From Methanobacteriota archaeon (lineage in GTDB: Archaea; Hydrothermarchaeota; Hydrothermarchaeia; Hydrothermarchaeales; BMS3B): a stretch of DNA of 10,680 nt. The position numbers and the translations under genes are program-made. The stretch spans positions 1 to 10,680 of the forward strand of contig QIGD01000028.1 of assembly GCA_003229935.1 (NCBI GenBank), given 5' to 3'. Every line of letters starts with the position of its first letter. Within the stretch, counting starts at the first letter, position 1. Shown in pieces: positions 6,554-10,680 of the stretch. The notes beneath the pieces were generated by a model. The model saw only the letters and a list, made by a program, of their open reading frames with translations. It did not search any database and was not told where the DNA came from.

Positions 6554-7837
6554 ATGTTTATAAACCCCTATAATTTTGCAGCAATTGATGAAGAAAATGT
6601 GGCAAGAGAGCAAGCTATCAGATATGGTGGCAAGAGCGGGGTGATCACTGTAACTCTCAGATTCCTGACTGAAGCACATGTAGGAGATGGCAATAGAAAA
6701 TTCATGAAGGTTGGTGCCAAGACTGGCATATACGGTTCCAGCCTGAAAGGACTCCTCAGGGCAACAGCAGAGGCCATATCCAACTCGTGTATATCGATGA
6801 TATCAGATGAGTTAAGCGGTTCATTGAAAGATGATATCCTTATTAAAAAATGTGATAAAGATAATGGGTTATGTATTGCCTGCCGTATATTTGGTACAAC
6901 TGTGAAAAATAGTATTATTAACGATGAAGAAGAGTCATTTAGCTTTGCCGGTAAGATAAAGGTAATGGATGCTGTTTCTGTTGATACAAGAAAAATAACA
7001 AAAGATGCTTATCTTCAGAATGAACACTCTCTTAGCAGCCCCAAGCCACTTAGACACAGGATATTTTATTTTGACAATAACAAGATTAAAGGCAGAAAAT
7101 TCTACTATCACCATAAAAAAGCTAATCTACCACAAAGGGGAGAGCTGAAGATAGAGGTTGTGAGCGAGAATTCGGAGTTTGAGTTTGAGATTCATTATAA
7201 CTCCCTGACTGATAAAGAGCTTGGTCTCCTGATTCAGAGTATTGAACTTAAAGATGGATTTGGACACAAACTCGGAATGGGCAAGCCTCTCGGGCTCGGA
7301 AGCTGTAAGATGAGAATTATAAGGTTAAAAGAACTAAATTCAAAGGATCGTTACTCAAAGCTGGACAGTGTTAATGAGATTGAAGGTAAGGAGATAGAGA
7401 AGCATATCGAAGGGTTAACAAAATCATATGCGAACGGCAAGGCATTAGACCTGTCACGTAATTCACAATTAAAGGACCTATTGAGGTTAGATAAAAGTCA
7501 GAATAATAATGGTAGTCCAGGAGCATTACAAATTAAATATCCAAGCCAGAATTGGTTCTCAGCCAATAAAAATGTGCCTCTCCCACCTGATGGCATACTT
7601 GACAAACCCCGAACACCACCAACTAAGAAAACTGAGAAGTTGCAGGGAAAAGCAAAGGCCACTGTTGATGAAGTAAAAGAATTCGGGACTGTCCTTAATT
7701 TACCGGATAACAAGAAGGGATATTTAAGCAAAGATAAATATGAATCAAAAGGCATAGAGCTAAAAAAGGGACAATCACTGGAAGTAACCGTTGGTGAGTT
7801 TAGCGATAATTCAAAGATGTATATCTGCAACCTTTAA
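6554..7837 (+). CDS. large Cas7-family RAMP (TIGR03986-like) with C-terminal OB/S1-like domain
   Basis: This 427-residue protein is the fourth RAMP in the operon. It has a longer N-terminal lead, YGSSLKGLLRA (60-70), cysteines C79, C100, C107 and C110 followed by IFG (112-114), and a glycine-rich GHKLGMGKPLGLG (237-249) that I associate with TIGR03986 proteins of type III loci. A linker of about 110 residues, rich in Ser, Asn, Lys and Pro, leads to a C-terminal domain (about 364-427). Its pattern, VKEFGTVLNLPDNKKGYLS and later KKGQSLEVTVGEF, resembles an S1 or cold-shock OB fold, which suggests RNA contact. The usual catalytic Asp position is ambiguous (D45 or N47), so this subunit may not cut. 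It probably caps one end of the backbone. The start was chosen from the ribosome site at 6541-6546. Confidence 0.8.
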   Translation: MFINPYNFAAIDEENVAREQAIRYGGKSGVITVTLRFLTEAHVGDGNRKFMKVGAKTGIYGSSLKGLLRATAEAISNSCISMISDELSGSLKDDILIKKCDKDNGLCIACRIFGTTVKNSIINDEEESFSFAGKIKVMDAVSVDTRKITKDAYLQNEHSLSSPKPLRHRIFYFDNNKIKGRKFYYHHKKANLPQRGELKIEVVSENSEFEFEIHYNSLTDKELGLLIQSIELKDGFGHKLGMGKPLGLGSCKMRIIRLKELNSKDRYSKLDSVNEIEGKEIEKHIEGLTKSYANGKALDLSRNSQLKDLLRLDKSQNNNGSPGALQIKYPSQNWFSANKNVPLPPDGILDKPRTPPTKKTEKLQGKAKATVDEVKEFGTVLNLPDNKKGYLSKDKYESKGIELKKGQSLEVTVGEFSDNSKMYICNL

Positions 7838-7848
7838 ACGGAGGCATT

Positions 7849-8574
7849 ATGGAAAAGCTTATCATGATGACAGTTGGCACATCGGTCTTTGATGCAAGTA
7901 AAAGTTTTAATAATGCTGATACAAATAGACTAAAGAACGCTGTTGAAGCAGAAACAAGTAGTCCGGATATTGAGAATGACATATCTAATGCCATGATAGC
8001 TGCTTCTTTAAGTGACAGATTTAACCTTACTGCTGAAATGGCAAGTCTTATTGCCTTTAACGAGAGACATCCATTGGATGACTGTGACTGGATTATACTA
8101 CTTTATTCAGAGGATAAAAAAAGTGAGGTCTGTGCTCATATTAACGCACAGGCAATTGTTAAGAGATATTTTAATGATAATGCTTCTTTCCCTTTGACAA
8201 CAACTGATGATCAGCAGATTGCAGGTATGAAAAACTATTTCATTATGAATAATGGCGGAGGGGTAGGAATTGTTAAGATTGATGGATTGAGTCCAAGTAG
8301 TAATGAAACACAATTTCTTAATGCCTTGTTAAATCTTGAAGAAACTATAAAGGGCATAAGAGGTATTTTTCCTCATCAGATGGCTTATTTCAATGTTACC
8401 GGTGGACTTAAAGGAGTAATTCCCCTGACAACTGTTCTTTCCATTCAAGAAAATATGTATATCTTTTATATGCATGAAGAGAGTGAAGGATTATTCCTTA
8501 TTGATTATCAGGGATTGAAAAAAGTAATTGGTGATCCTCAAGCTATTATCAGTGGTTCATTTGGACCATTATGA
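7849..8574 (+). CDS. standalone CARF-domain protein (APE2256/Csm6-like sensor, no effector domain)
   Basis: CARF domains bind the cyclic oligoadenylates made by Cas10. Here the two hallmark parts are visible: MMTVGTSVF (6-14) at the first Rossmann strand and FNVTGGLKGVIPLTT (181-195) near the end. Between them lie AEMASLIAF (62-70) and DWIILLYSED (80-89), as in APE2256/Csm6-type CARF proteins. At 241 residues the chain is essentially only the CARF domain; a Csm6 would continue with a HEPN RNase domain, and none is present. It may act as a sensor for a separate effector, or as a ring nuclease that breaks the messenger. The ATGA overlap with the six-TM gene argues for the first. GGAGG at 7840-7844 is the ribosome site, 11 nt after the last cas7. 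Confidence 0.78.
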   Translation: MEKLIMMTVGTSVFDASKSFNNADTNRLKNAVEAETSSPDIENDISNAMIAASLSDRFNLTAEMASLIAFNERHPLDDCDWIILLYSEDKKSEVCAHINAQAIVKRYFNDNASFPLTTTDDQQIAGMKNYFIMNNGGGVGIVKIDGLSPSSNETQFLNALLNLEETIKGIRGIFPHQMAYFNVTGGLKGVIPLTTVLSIQENMYIFYMHEESEGLFLIDYQGLKKVIGDPQAIISGSFGPL

Positions 8575-9848
8575 ATGATAAAAAAGCAATAAAAGGAATC
8601 AGAGACTCGGTCAGGTATCCGATTGAGTTGTGCAACGAGGGGAAGTTTGAGGAACTTTTTGAAACAATTGATAATAATAAGCAGAATAAAGCAAACTTAG
8701 AAATTATTGAAAGTGAAATAAAGCTTTTCACTGATCAGTTGCCCATCCTTAAATATGAATTATCCTACATCCAGTGGATTTTAAATAGAAATAGAAATTT
8801 TTCTAAAAAAGTAAATGAGGTCATAAGATTTAACTGGCTTCGCTTATGTCTGAATACAAAAAAGGACCCTGATATTGAATATTATCTTGATCTGAGGGGA
8901 ATTGACAGGGAAGAGGAAGTTGAAAACTGTATTGTTAAAAGAGATTCTGAGAATAAGGTGGTTTCAGGCCTGCGAAGCACCTCTATAGATTCTTTCTTTT
9001 TAGACCAGCCACAAAAGATATATCTCAAGGTAATAACAGACTGGTATATAAGAAGATATAATCTGGAAATGGGCAGGACACTTGTTAAAATAGTTACCGA
9101 GAGAGATCGCTTTGTACACATAATGGATCGCTTGTATCCACTTGGTTTTTTAAAATTAAAAGAAGTTTCTTTAGTTTTTCTTCTCATCTTGTCTCTATTC
9201 ACTTATGCTTTACAAACAGAGACGTTCGAGTTTATAGACAAAATCAAGTCATGGTTGCCTCTTTTCAAAAATCCAGAAAAAATATACTTTCCAGCTGAAA
9301 TAGTGCATTCATTACCGTTAGAGATAATTATTTTTTCAATTTATGCTGTCGGATTCTTAATTATCATGTTTATAATTTGCTCTAAAAATAATATCTTATG
9401 GATGCACCTTATAGTTCCAAGACTTATAGGTGCAATTATTATTGGGTTTTTACCTCTGATCATGGCAGAGGAAATCTGGAGCTTTGCATCTGATATTACT
9501 TTTAGCCATGCTTTTATAATAATTTCAATTATGCTTATTGTTTCGTTGTTCTATTTATTTGTTGAGGTTAGAAATCAGAAGATAAACACTAATTCCGAAG
9601 CATTCAAGCGAGCATGTTCTGTATTGATTTATGGTTTAAATATCTCTTTAGTGTTTTCTATCCTTATTAACGATTTATTTGGTCAATATTTCTTGAAATG
9701 GCCTAAAGAACCTCGTTTTAAACCTCTTGTGGGTATGTTTGGCATAATTAACCCTCAGGTAGTAATTGTCTTCGCTTCTGCTGCCCTTCTCATTGGTATA
9801 TTCATTCAGGTATTCTGGGAGGAAAAGACTATTACTGAGCCTCTATGA
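8571..9848 (+). CDS. unrecognised six-TM membrane protein coupled to the CARF gene, with an RX4H motif
   Basis: I do not recognise this family. The 425-residue protein has a soluble, mostly helical N-terminal part (1-190) and about six hydrophobic segments near 196-214, 248-270, 281-299, 312-332, 350-370 and 393-414. There is no signal peptide. The segment ERDRFVHIMD contains R178-DRFV-H183, which fits the RX4-6H motif of HEPN RNases, just before the first membrane segment; it may be coincidence. The 4-nt ATGA overlap with the CARF gene and the absence of its own Shine-Dalgarno site point to translational coupling and a possible complex. A likely role is the membrane output of the CARF sensor, such as a pore. 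In the lines inspected its DNA is AT-richer than the genes after it (17/60 G+C at 9301-9360 against 30/60 at 10081-10140), which could reflect transfer or membrane-protein codon bias. Confidence 0.65.
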   Translation: MNDKKAIKGIRDSVRYPIELCNEGKFEELFETIDNNKQNKANLEIIESEIKLFTDQLPILKYELSYIQWILNRNRNFSKKVNEVIRFNWLRLCLNTKKDPDIEYYLDLRGIDREEEVENCIVKRDSENKVVSGLRSTSIDSFFLDQPQKIYLKVITDWYIRRYNLEMGRTLVKIVTERDRFVHIMDRLYPLGFLKLKEVSLVFLLILSLFTYALQTETFEFIDKIKSWLPLFKNPEKIYFPAEIVHSLPLEIIIFSIYAVGFLIIMFIICSKNNILWMHLIVPRLIGAIIIGFLPLIMAEEIWSFASDITFSHAFIIISIMLIVSLFYLFVEVRNQKINTNSEAFKRACSVLIYGLNISLVFSILINDLFGQYFLKWPKEPRFKPLVGMFGIINPQVVIVFASAALLIGIFIQVFWEEKTITEPL

Positions 9849-9881
9849 TATTTATGGAAACAAAATCTTTCAGGAACTGAC

Positions 9882-10424
9882 ATGGAAATTATTGAATCCA
9901 TATTTGATATGCTGGACAAAATCAGCGTTGTAACCGGACTGATTGCTGCATTGTTTTCTGTTCTCATATGGATAAAACTCCGGCGGCAAAATAAACGATT
10001 ACAGGAGATTGCCGGTACATCCCCCAAAATAGAGAATTTCAAGGAACTCGTTGACTATCACAAAGACATAAAGACGATAAATCCATACGCTCTTGCCGTT
10101 TCTTTACTGCCCACGACTGACTCCATAAAGGGAGACGTTGAGAGGTTTTTAAAAGGCAAAGGCGGTGAATGGGAGAAAATGCCTGTTGAAGAACTCAATA
10201 TGAATGGACTCAGTCCTGAAAGTATAGAAGATTTTATCAATACGTTAAGAGTGAAAAGAAGGCAGCTCGAAGCACAGAACGCAACAGAGATACATCTTTT
10301 TATTGCTGGGCCAATCCAGGCAGGAACATTAATTGGAGCTATGTTTGATAACTGGAGGCCTGTCAAGCTCTATCATAAAAACCAAAAGGGTAATTATGAA
10401 TTCTGGTGTCACTTGATCAAATAG
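9882..10424 (+). CDS. single-TM protein with a half-SAVED-like cytosolic domain
   Basis: The 180-residue protein begins with one membrane segment (about 13-32), followed by the basic KLRRQNKR (32-39), which places the rest in the cytosol. A Rossmann-like strand lies at 68-75 (PYALAVSL), and the C-terminal part IHLFIAGPIQAGTLIGAMFD (137-156), with VKLYHKN (161-167) after it, resembles the last half of SAVED domains, which bind cyclic oligonucleotides in CBASS and type III systems. A full SAVED domain has two such halves, so this protein would need to pair or form a ring to make a binding site. The plan is like Csx23 or TM-SAVED effectors, in which nucleotide binding changes a membrane channel. 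CAGGAA at 9871-9876 is the ribosome site. It lies 33 nt after the six-TM gene and 12 nt before csx3. Confidence 0.65.
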   Translation: MEIIESIFDMLDKISVVTGLIAALFSVLIWIKLRRQNKRLQEIAGTSPKIENFKELVDYHKDIKTINPYALAVSLLPTTDSIKGDVERFLKGKGGEWEKMPVEELNMNGLSPESIEDFINTLRVKRRQLEAQNATEIHLFIAGPIQAGTLIGAMFDNWRPVKLYHKNQKGNYEFWCHLIK

Positions 10425-10436
10425 CCCGAGGGAACG

Positions 10437-10676
10437 ATGATAGTTGTTGATCTTAGCACCTTTTTCAAAGAGACTGCCAAACTCGCTGATCTTGACTCGT
10501 ATATCCGGAAAGCGGAGGTGATGGCAGGCAATGGAAATGAAGTCATACTTACCGGAAGGGCACCTGTATGGCTCTACCTGAAAACTGCCCATGCACTGCA
10601 TGGAAAGGCGAGAAAACTGATATACAGGAGTCCTGTAACTGGAGACGTGGTAATCTTTGACCATAGTCCGTATTGA
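10437..10676 (+). CDS. csx3: short Csx3-family protein, possible cyclic tetra-adenylate ring nuclease
   Basis: Csx3 (Crn3) proteins bind cyclic tetra-adenylate, and characterised ones linearise it to switch off type III signalling. The stretch VILTGRAPVWLYLKTAHALH (36-55) is the family hallmark, followed by a strand pair ending VVIFDHS (71-77). Compared from memory with Archaeoglobus fulgidus Csx3, H55 aligns with catalytic His60. The YDPR that supplies Asp69 and Arg71 in that protein reads YRSPV (63-67) here, so the acid and the Arg appear to be missing. The chain has 79 residues, about 25 shorter than usual at the C-terminus. It may be a compact enzyme, or a binder that has lost catalysis. 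GAGGGAA at 10428-10434 precedes ATG 10437. The stop is 4 nt from the window edge, so the next gene is not visible. Confidence 0.72.
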   Translation: MIVVDLSTFFKETAKLADLDSYIRKAEVMAGNGNEVILTGRAPVWLYLKTAHALHGKARKLIYRSPVTGDVVIFDHSPY

Positions 10677-10680
10677 CTCA

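Noticed and set aside
7498..7830. 110-codon minus-strand frame opposite the C-terminal part of the fourth Cas7
   Set aside because: The plus strand carries an OB-like domain in frame with the Cas7. The reverse reading is low-complexity and hydrophobic, typical of an antisense shadow.
7849..8574. Csm6 or Csx1 RNase
   Set aside because: The CARF motifs are present, but the chain ends right after the CARF domain. There is no HEPN domain and no RX4-6H motif in this protein.
10329..10664. 111-codon minus-strand frame over the half-SAVED end and csx3
   Set aside because: It runs opposite two recognisable plus-strand products and has no features of its own.

Overview
The window carries one long plus-strand operon, a type III-D-like CRISPR-Cas interference locus with an accessory module. 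Twelve genes run from about 486 to 10676. They nearly all overlap or abut (ATGA overlaps, 1-nt gaps, largest gap 33 nt), so they probably form one transcription unit. The DNA is moderately AT-rich and most genes have good Shine-Dalgarno sites (GGAGG, GAGGT, AGGAGGTGA), so the host is a bacterium (an archaeon is less likely). I cannot name the lineage. There is no CRISPR array, no cas6 and no cas1/cas2 in the window.

Layout. Positions 1-485 hold no convincing gene. They contain an open, possibly degenerate minus-strand reading frame running off the left edge (1-184), a good sigma70-type promoter (TTGACA-17-TATGCT, 213-241), a perfect GAAAAAAG/CTTTTTTC dyad (388-404) and a second -10-like box just before cas10. 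The effector complex follows: HD-less Cas10 with GGDD and zinc finger (486-1985); a first Csm3-like Cas7 (1982-2605); Csx10, the Cas5-like subunit (2589-3716); a small helical protein in the Cas11 position (3713-4282); two more Cas7 proteins (4264-5076 and 5078-6052); Csx19 (6054-6551); and a fourth, large Cas7-family protein with a C-terminal OB/S1-like domain (6554-7837).

The accessory module comes next: a standalone CARF-domain protein with no nuclease domain (7849-8574); a 425-residue protein with about six transmembrane segments that overlaps it by 4 nt (8571-9848); a one-TM protein whose cytosolic part resembles half of a SAVED domain (9882-10424); and a short Csx3-family protein (10437-10676).

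How the parts may work together (inference from family knowledge). The crRNA-guided Cas10-Cas7-Csx10 complex would bind target RNA. The Cas7 Asp residues would cut it. The GGDD palm would make cyclic oligoadenylate. The CARF protein and the TM-half-SAVED protein would sense this messenger and pass it to the membrane, and Csx3 would bind or degrade it. The most novel-looking part is the split CARF plus six-TM pair, whose membrane partner also has an RX4H (HEPN-like) motif just before its first membrane segment, placed next to a second, different membrane sensor. I see no soluble nuclease effector gene in the window, which suggests an abortive or membrane-perturbing output.
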